The notes below the pieces were generated by a model. That model saw only the letters and a list, made by a program, of their open reading frames with translations. It was not told where the DNA came from and did no database searches. A program made the translations under genes and the position numbers. From assembly GCA_038030265.1 (NCBI GenBank), contig CM075941.1:46748164-46812163 (forward strand): a stretch of DNA of 64,000 nt, in the 5' to 3' direction. This DNA is from Corythucha ciliata (taxonomy: Eukaryota > Arthropoda > Insecta > Hemiptera > Tingidae). The first letter of the stretch is position 1; the number at the start of each line of letters is the position of its first letter. Of the stretch, positions 12,441 to 22,689 are shown piece by piece.

Positions 12441-13162
12441 AAAATTCTAATTTGTTCCAAAAACTGAATAATACGCCAATTGGCGGATTCTGAAGACTAG
12501 TTTTCCGGCTGAAATTGAAAAAAAGCGCCAATTTATGGCAATAGGCGAAGAAACCTCTAATTCGCGAGTAAACTGAGGAAAATCGCTCATGCAATGCGTA
12601 TGGTGAACCAAAAAGATCCTAATTCGTGAAAATTCCCCCTATTTTGCGGCTAATATTGTGGAAACACTTGAGAAAAACGTTAATTTCCAGCTAAAACTGA
12701 GAAAAGTGCTAATCCCCTAAAAGTGCTAATCCCCTGGTAAACAAATTTAAAAAATCGCCAATATACTACTAAAATTGAGGAAAACGCCAAAATTCATGTA
12801 TAATTAAGAAACATCGCTCACGGAATAAAAACGCTGCTTAGCTGCTAAAGTTGAGAAAATGCGCAAATTCATGGATAGGAAAGAGAGTGGGGCAAAACCG
12901 CTAATACGCGGCTGAAATTGTGAAGAAAGATACACCCGGCCAAAGTTGAGAAAAGCGCTAGGGTAGAATCCAAAAATCGCCGTTAACTGAGAGATTGAGG
13001 CTAAGATGAGGCCAGCAAGATGCCCAGATTCAAGAGGGCGCTGGCTGGGTGGAATGATGACTAAAATGTGAAATCCCTCTCCATCTCATCAACCCTACGA
13101 GATTTCGATCTGATCCCCCCTCCCCGCCAGGACTAATTCCTACCTACGCCACTGGCGATTGT

Positions 13163-15462
13163 TTCAATTTCAGTCGCGAATCAGAGTTTTTCTCGATGTT
13201 ACAAGCGAGTTTAGCCATTCGTTATCATATTATCTACTTAAAAATCCCGATTTTTTCTTCTTAAAGTTAATTATTCCGTTAGCTATTCAGGGGCCCCAAA
13301 CCGAACGGGGGTCCGGGGCGGTCCGCCCTCCTCGCCCCCCGCCACAGTACGCCGGAGGTTCCACAGACAAATATTCCATGTAAAATGTTAAAGGAAGTAG
13401 TAGGAGGAGCCATTATGAGTTCACTCCGAAGAACATAAACGTAAACGAGGAGTCAAAATGACTCCTTCACACTCATTTTAAATGGAAACGCACCACTGTC
13501 ACGTGCCACGGTCATTTTGGCATACTTGACATTTTGAAATTTCAAATTGGCAACCCTATGTTTACGATGTTTTTGATCGCAAATGAAGTCGATTTCCACA
13601 ATTATTTTATTTTTTTTTTTTTTAACAATTCCGTGTTCCACCCTGTATCCTGTGGTGATACACTTTTGGGTAATCGATAACTTGGGTGTTGCAATTTTTC
13701 AGGTGGGTAATTACCCACCTTCAGAAGTTTCTCTAGCGATGGATGTGGGGGGGGGGGCATTGAGGGACTCGCGCATCCCACGGTGTGTGGCTCATCGGTT
13801 GCCACGGCTTGTTTATACGCCTATGACCCGAGTAAGCGTGTTTTTTTTTTTTAAATTGTTGCGTTTCCGGTCACGATAAAAAAAAATGGTCTCAATTGTG
13901 TGGGGTCACCTGTCATGTACCCATAAATTTAAACTCTCCCTGAACTAAATTTGTTGCGTAACCTGAATACGAGATCGAACTTTTTCGTGTTCCTTATGGA
14001 AAATTGCGAAGACATTATCTTAAAGAGAAATTGGGCCAATAAGAAGCAGCGAGACCGCGGGAAGTTTTTTTCATTCCGACGATGGTGAAGAGAAGGATGA
14101 GGGGGGGTTAAACATTTCTTTTTGAGTTTCAGGCGACTATACACTCTCCCCGGCTGTCAGCCTATACAAACTTGGCACCGCGGTGGAATTATTCTCTCCG
14201 CGCGTGGTGAATTTAGTGGGGGGACGAGTTTGAAATGGTAGAAGGGCTGGCGGGGTGGGGTTCCACCTTCGCGCGCCCCTTAATTTTATTTTATTTTATT
14301 TTTTTTCTCTCTCTCCTTCCAGACGTCAAACTACTACTTTGCATAATGAACCCGAGAAGTATTCTCATTACCCAATTATTCATTCATAAGGTGGAGCAAC
14401 GTGGCGAGGTGAGCTCCGCGTGGAGGTGTGCGAGTATGCTGCTCCCCCCTCCTCTTTAACATTCTTGCCCTTTCCTCTCTCCTCGTCATTACCTTTCACA
14501 CCCTGAATGAAGGGACGATGTAAGGAGCGGTTTAAGATAAATGGTTTTTGGCTCTCGGAAAGCTTCAGGTTATATAAAGAGGAACAAAAAAAAACGCGAA
14601 GCCAAGCCCTGGGCCCTTCCACTTCATCATTCCTCAGACCTCTATAGATTGTAAATAAATAGACTTTGAAAAAAGGCAAACCAAGCATTCATAGAAATCA
14701 TTTCCCGTCTTTAATTTTGTCCTCTTTCAAGAGGTTCAATCGAGAAATCTCAGCAACAAATTAACTCGAATTCTGAATTGCCTTGAACTGTTCAAAATAA
14801 CGTTTTTTGTCCCCTTCAATCGCCCCCCCCCCCCAACAAAGGCTTCCCGGGCCGAGGCTGCGCTTCCATCAATGACATAATCTACTGTTCATCAACTTTA
14901 ATCAACATAATAGGGGTTCCTTATTGCTTAAATTGAACGTGATAAGGGCTGCGTTTGTAGAATGGTAAAGGCTGGGCTGCGGGAGAAGGGAGAAAGGCTC
15001 GGCGGCCTGGCTCTTTCCACTTCAGCTATAATCACCGCGTTCGACTCTTTTACCACTTTTTTGTGTACAAACTCATTTCTCCTATTCCGCCGAACGCAAC
15101 CCATGTGTTCTTTGTTTCAAGCTTTCAAGGGGAAAATTAAAAGAGGATTATTCTATGAGTTCAGGAAATAGTGAAAGGATGAATCATTCGTACGATTTTC
15201 CACCTGTTTTATTTGTTTCATCTGCTTTTATGCCTTTCACCACGAACATGGTACTTTAAAAAACAAAAAAAGGATGATCATTTTTTAAAAAGTTTCCTGT
15301 TGAGTGTGCACATTTGGTAGCCTAAATAAAGCCACATCTGCGACGCAGGTGTTTTTTTTTGGGGGAGAGATGCAAATCGAAAAATGTTTTTTCTTTTTTT
15401 TTTCAAAACGAAAAGGTTTGCTCTAAATTTTCTAATTTTTACGTTATTCCCATTTAAACCAG
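13163..15462. other. Mostly unannotated; possible intron of the downstream gene
   Basis: Minisatellite A continues to about 13260. After that I see no exon, RNA gene or transposon with ends. Long poly-T, poly-G and poly-C tracts occur (13609, 13748, 14823). Short open frames lack domain similarity. Part of this stretch could be intron sequence of the protease homologue, whose upstream exons I could not find. Confidence 0.4.
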
Positions 15463-16316
15463 TCGTTCCGGCTGTATCGTACGTTGCCGGTCCCGGGCGG
15501 CTACCGTTCGTCGTCATAATCAGAGACACGGACACGAATCAACACTATGGTGGAATCATACTGACCAAATCGACTGTTATGACGTCCTGTTCGGCGGTCA
15601 CACAGGAACGGACGGCCGCCGCTGAAGAGGATGAGCCGACAATGAAGGACGCTTCAACGTTAACAGTCGTGGCGAGCAATGGCGACTGGACGAATGATCC
15701 AAAACGACAGACACGTCGAGGGTACATTGTGTACAAGCACAGTCAGTGTCGAATTGACGGCGTTAAAATTCCAGTGGCCAACCTCGGTGTCATTATGGTC
15801 AACGAGGATTTTGATTTGAACACGTACGTGTCGCCGGTGAAACGTTTTTTAAAGCCGAAACGAAGCACGATGTCAAATTTGAAACGCGTTCAAAGGCAGA
15901 TACCTGTGACGGACTCGACTGTCGTCGGTTGGGGAGCGTCTAATTCGCCACTCCGTATCGGATTTTCCAAAGTTTTCGGTGTTAAAGACTGTTGGAAACA
16001 GTTGTGCGCTGTTGACAAGACGAAATGCGGCCAGGCGATTGGTTTGAGCCTTCTGTGTGTTGAAAGCGTTAGAGTGAGGAACGGCTCTTGGGGCTGTCTC
16101 GCCGAGCCTGGAACACCGTTGCTGTTCAATAAGACGGTAGTGGCTGTCTCTAGCATGAGCCTTGGGTGCGGTCAAGGAGAGAAAGTGGTGTACACGAACG
16201 TGCTGACGATTGAAAATTTAACCCAACAGTTTTTCTCGTCCGCTAGTAGACTCGTATCTGATTGCTGTTTGCGTCTTCTCACGTGGGCCCTTGGTGCGTC
16301 TCAAATGCTCTCTTGA
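15463..16316 (+). CDS. S1-family serine protease homologue (inactive), terminal exon
   Basis: A pyrimidine-rich stretch ends in TTTAAACCAG (15453-15462), a good splice acceptor. The frame then runs open for 284 codons to TGA at 16314-16316, with AATAAA at 16318-16323. The fold is trypsin-like: PFVVIIRD then YGGIILTKSTVMTSC (the CGG...TAAHC region), a mid-domain VGWG, and late Cys-rich strands ending VVYTNVLTIENL (the PGVYTxV region). All three catalytic positions are lost. The His motif reads MTSCSA, the Asp motif reads LGVIMVNEDF, and the GDSGGPL motif reads AEPGTPL. It is therefore probably a secreted non-catalytic homologue; clip-type and digestive relatives exist in insects. Upstream exons, including any signal peptide, are not identified. 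The reading frame before 15463 is intronic. A short hydrophobic tail follows the domain. Confidence 0.75.
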
Positions 16317-16317
16317 G

Positions 16318-16323
16318 AATAAA
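16318..16323 (+). promoter_or_regulatory. Poly(A) signal of the protease homologue
   Basis: Canonical AATAAA two bases after the TGA, followed by AT-rich sequence. Such a short distance implies a very short 3' UTR. Confidence 0.6.
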
Positions 16324-16528
16324 TTTTCGTAATTAAAACCTAATTCATACATAATTACTCATTTTTGATAAATCTTCGGGAAAATTTATTCCGAAACGTA
16401 TAGAACCAAACCGAAAATAGTCCTGAACGTTTCCATTCTGGTTGTGGGGCAAGGGGAGAGAGACGTGGATCACGTAGGACCACAAATTCTAGCTCACCAC
16501 AATCCGAAGTTCGAGGATTTTTATTCAC

Positions 16529-16564
<36 letters not shown>

Positions 16565-16574
16565 GTACATATTA
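16324..16574. other. Non-coding, with poly-A tract
   Basis: Contains a run of about 33 A at 16530-16563 (likely a retroposition tail or simple repeat) and no recognisable gene. Confidence 0.5.
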
Positions 16575-16870
16575 TGTTCACTAAAACGCCACTTTTGATT
16601 AGAGGTTTTTGTAGTTACAGCTTTTTGTTGTCGGAGCGTTTTGTTATTTGCGCATTCTGCGCAATTCGGCTGGGTTGCTGCTTTCTGAGGTTAAAGCTTT
16701 TTGTGGTTAATTTATTTCGTCGTATTTTGTTGTTTCGAGTGTATTGGTTGGAGCATTTTGGGGTTAGAGCCATTTGTGGTTGAGGTATTTCGTAGTTAGA
16801 GTATTTTGTGGTTAGAGAATTTTGGTGTTAGAGCAATTGTGGTTAGAGCAATTTGTGGTTAGAGCATTTT
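16575..16870 (+). repeat. Minisatellite E (TTTGTGGTTAGAGCA)
   Basis: Tandem repeat of about 17-20 bp, most regular from 16740 to 16870, with TTTGTGGTTAGAGCATT variants. The same family is present inverted at 33245-33440. The 69-codon open frame over it is repeat-derived. Confidence 0.8.
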
Positions 16871-17744
16871 CTAGTGGGAGGAAGGATCCTCCTACCGGGC
16901 GTGTCCCCAGGTTTTGGATAGGGACGGCCCAACGGGATTGTTGACGGCAAGCCCGCCAATTCCTGTTGGGTCCAGCCGGAATAGGTAACGCCGAATACGG
17001 CTGCGCGGACCAAAAACCGGCGAGGACCGAGGCCGCGGGTGGTCCTATGCACGGCGCACAGGTCCTAAAAAGTGCTCGCACGGCCGATGAAACCTCTCGT
17101 GGCGGGGCGAGAGAATGGCCGCCCATTAATAAGCCAAAGCCGTGGGATGGGGGGGGGGCAGGTGTCCTATACAGAAGCGTCGGGAATAATGCCGCAAGTG
17201 TGGTTGCTATGGCGGGATCATGTTATTTGTTATTAGGAGTCCTTGGATCCCGCTTACAGCATTTGTTCCTCCCGACTGTTCTGAATAAGGCCCCAGATCT
17301 ACGCAGGAAGGTGGCGGAGAGAGACAGGACTTCCCTCGTCACTCTGACACGGCTACCAAGGACTTCTCGATCACTCCACATACTTTTTTGCTCGTTGCTG
17401 GCGCAACGGCGGGTAACGGGGCTATCCCGTGAGTGTCGCCAACCGTCCGTGGGCTCCCCACCGTGGCGACGCGGACCACGTGGTACGCACGTTGTCGGTG
17501 GCGTGTAACCGCCCGAAAGCCCCTGGGCAACTCCACCTTCTGGAATCTGGGATCAGCCGAGTAAGGGGGCTGGAGACCCCTGGCGTTGAGTCATTCCGCT
17601 AGGGTGAAGGCCTGCCGGGAACCCCCCCCCCCCCCGTGAACCCCCTAACACCATCCTCTGCCTCTAATAAATCTGGCAAGCGACCAGCGAGCAAACCTTC
17701 AACGCCCCCTTTGGCACCACCGCTTCGCCTCACTACGACCCGAC
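16871..17744 (+). repeat. GC-rich repeat module, first copy (left part)
   Basis: An abrupt change to GC-rich sequence. CCTACCGGGCGTGTCCCC at 16891 matches CCTATCGGGCGCGTCCCC at 37775, and further downstream both copies share GTTGGGTC, CGGAATA and GCCGAATACG. The pattern fits the 5' UTR of a non-LTR retrotransposon family, but no ORF of one follows. A 180-codon plus-strand frame has no recognisable domain and is probably a product of GC content. The module is split by the hAT-like element at 17745 and resumes at 19761. Confidence 0.55.
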
Positions 17745-19760
17745 CAGTGGCGGATTTACGGGAAGGGTTTGTGTGGGCTGCACAGATGATTCTTTGACCC
17801 ACAATTCGCAGCTATAAGTAAAAACAGGAATCAATCACTCAGAAGCATCAGCTAATATTGAAAAACGCCCATTCCAGCGGTCTTCGGGACTGAAATTGAG
17901 TAAAAGCGCTAATTCACATGTAGATAACATGAAAAAATCACTAATTCGTGGCGAAAATTTAGATAACCTCCTAATTCACGGCTACAACTAAGAAAACTGC
18001 TAATTACTTCCCACCTAAAATGGGAATTAAACGCTTATCCGCGGCTGAAAATAGAGATAAGGTTCAATTCGCGGCAAAAAGCGCGTATTTTAGCAAGTGA
18101 AATAAAGAAAGCCGCTGATTCGTGGATAAATTTTTATAAAATACACTAATTCGCAGTTCACCAGTAAAATTAAGAAAAAATTTGGCAGCTACGGTGAGAA
18201 ATAGTGTTAAGTCGCGACAAAAATAGTAAAAAAAGCGCTGCCAAAATTGAGGAAAACGCTACGCCACGGAAACACGCTCACTCAAAGCTAAAACAACAGA
18301 GACAAACCGCTTATTCCCCATCAAAATTGAGGAAAAGAGCTTATTCGCTGCTACAATTGTAGAAATGCGTTATTTGGCGGCATAAGTTGACAAGAAACTC
18401 TCATTCGCAGCTATAAAATGGAGAAAAACGATAATTCGCGGATTAGGAGGCCCACTAATTCGGGGCTGAGAGCTCTAACTCGCGGGTAAAATTAATGAAT
18501 AATTCGCAACTGAAACTAGGGAATATCTTGCGGGTAAAATTGAGAAATAGCGCTAATTTGCGGCAATAGAGATGAAAAATCGCTAATCCACATGACTGAG
18601 AAGTGAAGAAAAATGCTAATCCTAGGCTAAAATAGAGAAAAGTCGGAAACACGCTGCTGAAATTGAGGGGAAAACGCTTATTTGTCAGATACATTTGATA
18701 AGACACACTAATTCATGGCTAAAACTGAGAAAGACCGCGCGCTAATTCCAGTCTAAAATTGAGACAAATCGCTCATTCGCTTCTAAGTTGGAAACGAACG
18801 CTAGTTTACGGAGCAATTTGACAAACTCCGCTAATTCGCAGCTAGAATAGAGGAAACGCATTAATTTGCTTGTATTATAAATACTCTAAACTGGTAAATT
18901 CACCGAAATTAAAACCCATAAATGTCCATCGGCCATCGCGTGGATATCCAGTCACGAAACTTACTATTTTGTGGGAATTTGTCAGGCTTTGCTCTAAGGC
19001 CTATTAGCCAGAGTTTCGCTGCCAGGTAAAAGGCCCCAAAACTTGCAATTTTGCTAAAATTAATATAAGTAAGGCCCTAAACTTTCATTTTCGAGGGAAT
19101 TAAGACAGGAAGGTCGCATTGCCGTGGATATTAGGCCATATGGAACTTCCAATCTTTTGGGTATTCATCATGCTCTGCGGGGATTTAGGACCAGGAATTT
19201 CAAACACAATGCTTTGCGCTTGTAATCTTGCTATTCGTGCTATCGGCTATTCGTGAGCCCATGGACGCTGTCGTGGCCGGTCAGACCAAATGGCTTCAAA
19301 CTTTTGCGATTCTGTTGAATTAAGCCAGGAAAGCCAGTAGCTAAAAAACCTAGGAAACTTACAATTTCTCCTAAAAATGCTGTGACTTTGCAGCTATTTG
19401 TCAGGGCGCTGTCGAGGCGTTGACACCATTGTCTAGGTTCCGCGTTCACTCAACTAAAAAAATCCCCGAAACTTTCAAATTCGCGAAATCGTGAAACAGT
19501 GCAGTATCGTGAGTTTCTGACATGAAGCTCTGAACTTCGCTGATTTTTGCCTCAAAAAATGTCACCATTTTGCAGTTGTTCGCCAGAGCGCAATCGTGGG
19601 AGGCCTATACCCCGCGGGCATTATGATCACTTTAAAAATATGGCCCGGAACTTACTAATTCTCCTTATGCTAATGGCTAGAAAATTGTTTCAAAAGAAGA
19701 AAGAGTTTATCAGATTTGTGGTGGAACCCCTCCCAAGATGAAATCCTAGGTCCGCCACTG
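17745..19760. mobile_element. hAT-like non-autonomous element, 2.0 kb
   Basis: The left end is CAGTGGCGGATTTACGGG (17745). The right end, inverted, is CAGTGGCGGACCTAGG (19760). Flanking octamers are GACCCGAC (17737-17744) and GACGCGAC (19761-19768), a 7/8 match. The interior is minisatellite A in reverse orientation (about 17805-18870), then a second degenerate repeat around GAAACTTACAATTTTGC (18930-19700). No transposase frame is present. It lies inside the GC-rich module, which continues on both sides. Confidence 0.75.
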
Positions 19761-19900
19761 GACGCGACGGTGCTTCAAGCCCCCCACCATCGCTACAGCG
19801 GTCCGTCTTCTCGGCGGGGATCAGGATTGTCACATCCGACCCCAAGTCCACAGCACCGTACGCACCGTAATTTCGTGTTGGCAACCCCTCCCTTCGGGGG
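19761..19900 (+). repeat. GC-rich repeat module, first copy (right part)
   Basis: GC-rich continuation directly after the hAT-like element's right terminus, ending about CCCTCCCTTCGGGG. It is contiguous with 17744 once the 2.0-kb insertion is removed. Confidence 0.5.
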
Positions 19901-22689
19901 AATTGTAAGCTTTTGGTCTGAAAATTCAGAATAGGAGGTTTTCATTTAGAATTTCCCAGTATCGAGGTGATTCAGATCGGGATGGTTCGATTATTTCCTT
20001 CTCGAGTGCCGTGAGTTCACGAATTACTGTTTTTGGGATTAATCAACCATTTTTAAGTATGCCGAAAATCCGGTTTTAAAGGTCACGTTTACTGTTTTTT
20101 TAGGTTACAGGAGGGAAATGGGCGGTTTTCCTTATGAGTTCCAGACTCCGTTATTCCAAAATAACGCGTTCTGCATGTTTTACTGGCCAATAGTCACTTT
20201 ATAGAGGCTAAATTAACGGACTCTCGGGGGGATTCTTTGGGTAAATGACTTTGTTTGTTCAAACATGAAAGCGGCCCCCAAAAACCCAGCGGCTTTGCTC
20301 AATTTGAATGTAAATTGTGATCCAGACTCCACAGAAGGCATAGGTACCATGGAGCTTGTGAATGTGCCCTTGGAATTTTTGGTAGTGAATTACCGGCTAA
20401 TAGGTTTTGAAGCGAAAATCTCGATTAAATAGGTTGTTTTTGATATCACTATTTCGGCGGTGGCAGCAGTTTGGGGCTACATGCTCACTACCCCTGTCCC
20501 CCCACCCCCTATTCCCAGGCCCCCTACCCATGCCATATGACTAGTGGCAAAGTAGGTGGACGAAATCACGAAATGACCATATTCAAGAGACAATAACTGA
20601 TTTAACTTTCATGGATTCGTAGCCCCACTAACTTTGAGTTTCAAATAATATTATCACTTAAGTAGTTCCAAGACATGCGCATAACTTTATAAGAGTGTAG
20701 TAAAGAAGGAAATGATAATTGAGGTTATAACAGATCCATAATTTGTGAGGTACAGCTAACTTTTTATTTTATGTTCCTTCAATCCAATCTGCTCACCCTA
20801 AATAGGTCACTACCTCCATTCGATCTCTCTTTTCCAACCCCCACTCACTCCTACTTCACCCCATCAACGAACCAAACCATCCATCTAAACATTGAAAAAT
20901 CTCTCCGGGCTGTATCTCGGGGGCCCTAAAAAGGGCCTTCGAGAAAGAGAGGGTTTTTATTATCGAGTTTTTCTACCTGTTCCACAAAACGATTCTCTAC
21001 AACAATAATTTTACAACCCTCGTCCCTTGGACCTTTTTTTTTTTTTTTTTTTGTGCGTGTGTTCCCTTTCAGCCTGTACAAAAACTTCTTTGCCTGAGTC
21101 CACTTTTATGCTTCACTTAACCCCACCGCCGCGCCACCCCCCACCGTAACAATTCCACTGCACCATCGTGGGGCTTTTAAACCTATTCTTCCGAATCCTA
21201 TTCATGATCATGACAATAAAAAAAAATCTTATTATCAATATAAACTTTCTGATATAATATTTTGTGGTATTAAATATCGGTTTGCAATGATAAAATAAAG
21301 AAGGACGTCGTCTTTCAAGGTTTTGAAAGAAAAAAAATCAGGCGTGGAGGGGAGGTGGGTGGAGGACATAATCCTCGGGGGTGCCATTTAAATAAATGAA
21401 TTAGCGTTATCTTCTTGCGTTTTACGGCAAGATAAAAAGGTCGGATACAGTTGCGATGGAGCGCGTCATAAATTGTTTTAAATTGCTCCGATAAAACATT
21501 ATTCGGAGAACTCGTAAACAGTGTAAACGCAAGAAAATTGCAACGGAGTTAAAATAGGGAAAAGCTGTATCGAATTAAAATGCGATTATAATCGATCCGA
21601 GTGAATTAATTGTACATTTTGCGATGTTGTCTTATTAATAACTCTGTTTTTGGGAGGACGATGACGGGTCGGGGGTAGATTGACCATTGAAGATATTGTA
21701 TTTGAAGACTGAAGAGACAAAAAAAAAAAAAAAAAAAAAAATCAGTTACACAAAAGGCAACTGTCAGGCTTATAAAATGAATGACTCGCAGTAAGCGGTC
21801 TATTTCTTATTTTGATTCTACGCGTAGTTAATTGCACGGGGCAAGCTCTTCAGGACCCGCATTTGTTATATAACTTGCCTTGGTGGTGCGTGTGATGTGA
21901 CTGGGGGAGGGGAGGGGTGGATAGAAGAAAATAGGCCTCCTCCATGTCACCACCCCTCGCCTCGTCACAATCTTCATCTATTTAAGGAGTCCGGGGAGAT
22001 TGAAAATAGGATGAAATTGTATAATGGATTGGAGCGTTGTACTCCAATGCCGACGTTGACAAGGTTTGAGAGTTGGTGGATGTTGGAGGGAGGGGGGGAA
22101 GAGAGAGAAGGGAATGATTGTTAACAATAGGACCCTCTCTATTGAAACGTGTATAATCCGTGAAAGATAACTGCAGAAATCCTAATTTTGTTCCATGTGC
22201 CTTTTTGAATGTCTTTCAATTTCTCGAAAATGAGTTTATGTGGAGGACCATCACAAAAGCTGCCCCCCCCCGCTCGCCCGCCTCACAGCTTAGAAACGCG
22301 CCCTCCACGCGATTTTCGCGATGTCTAAGGCGATTTTTGCGTCATTAACGGTTTTTTAGCGCGTGAAACCCCGCGAGTTTGACGTTTTAGCAAGCCACCC
22401 GAATTGTTCTAGGTGGTGGAACCGCAAAAACGTTTTTTTAGCGAAGCATGTCCAGCGAATAAACAATTTTGGGGGGGGGGGGGTAGGGAGGTGGAAATGC
22501 ATTTACGCACGGTGTGCCGGACTCCTGCCGAGCGACAGACTACCGGCTAAAACCACCCCCCTTTTTGGGGCATCGACTGCTAGAGGTCATGAGCCCATCA
22601 AATGTTTTGTTAATGTTGTAATTGTTAAGGTTGAAATCGACTGATTCATTGGGGGATTTTGACGATATTGTTTTGAAGTTAATTAATTA
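19901..22689. other. Long stretch without a recognisable gene
   Basis: AT-rich DNA with poly-T (21036), poly-A (21720), poly-C and poly-G tracts and CT-rich segments near 20470-20900. I see no domain-bearing frame, tRNA or transposon terminus. The 22360-22640 open frame is GC-rich but not recognisable. Confidence 0.4.

Larger units (their letters stand above)
10396..13154. mobile_element. hAT-like non-autonomous element carrying minisatellite A
   Basis: The left end is CAGGGGCGTAGGTGTGG (10396). The right end reads, inverted, CAGTGGCGTAGGTAGG (13154), so about 13 terminal bases match with one difference. Flanking octamers are GCGATTTT (10388-10395) and GCGATTGT (13155-13162), a 7/8 match as expected of an 8-bp hAT target duplication. 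There is no transposase; the 2759-bp interior is mostly minisatellite A in reverse orientation plus an internal direct duplication. The target is itself minisatellite A in the opposite orientation. Ends closely related to both termini recur at 61685 and 63888. Confidence 0.7.

Noticed and set aside
9752..13154. Pairing of the CAGTGGCGG end at 9752 with the end at 13154
   Set aside because: The 8-bp flanks do not match, whereas 10396 with 13154 gives a 7/8 match.
16966..17508. 180-codon plus-strand frame
   Set aside because: Same GC-rich module; no domain and interrupted by poly-G.
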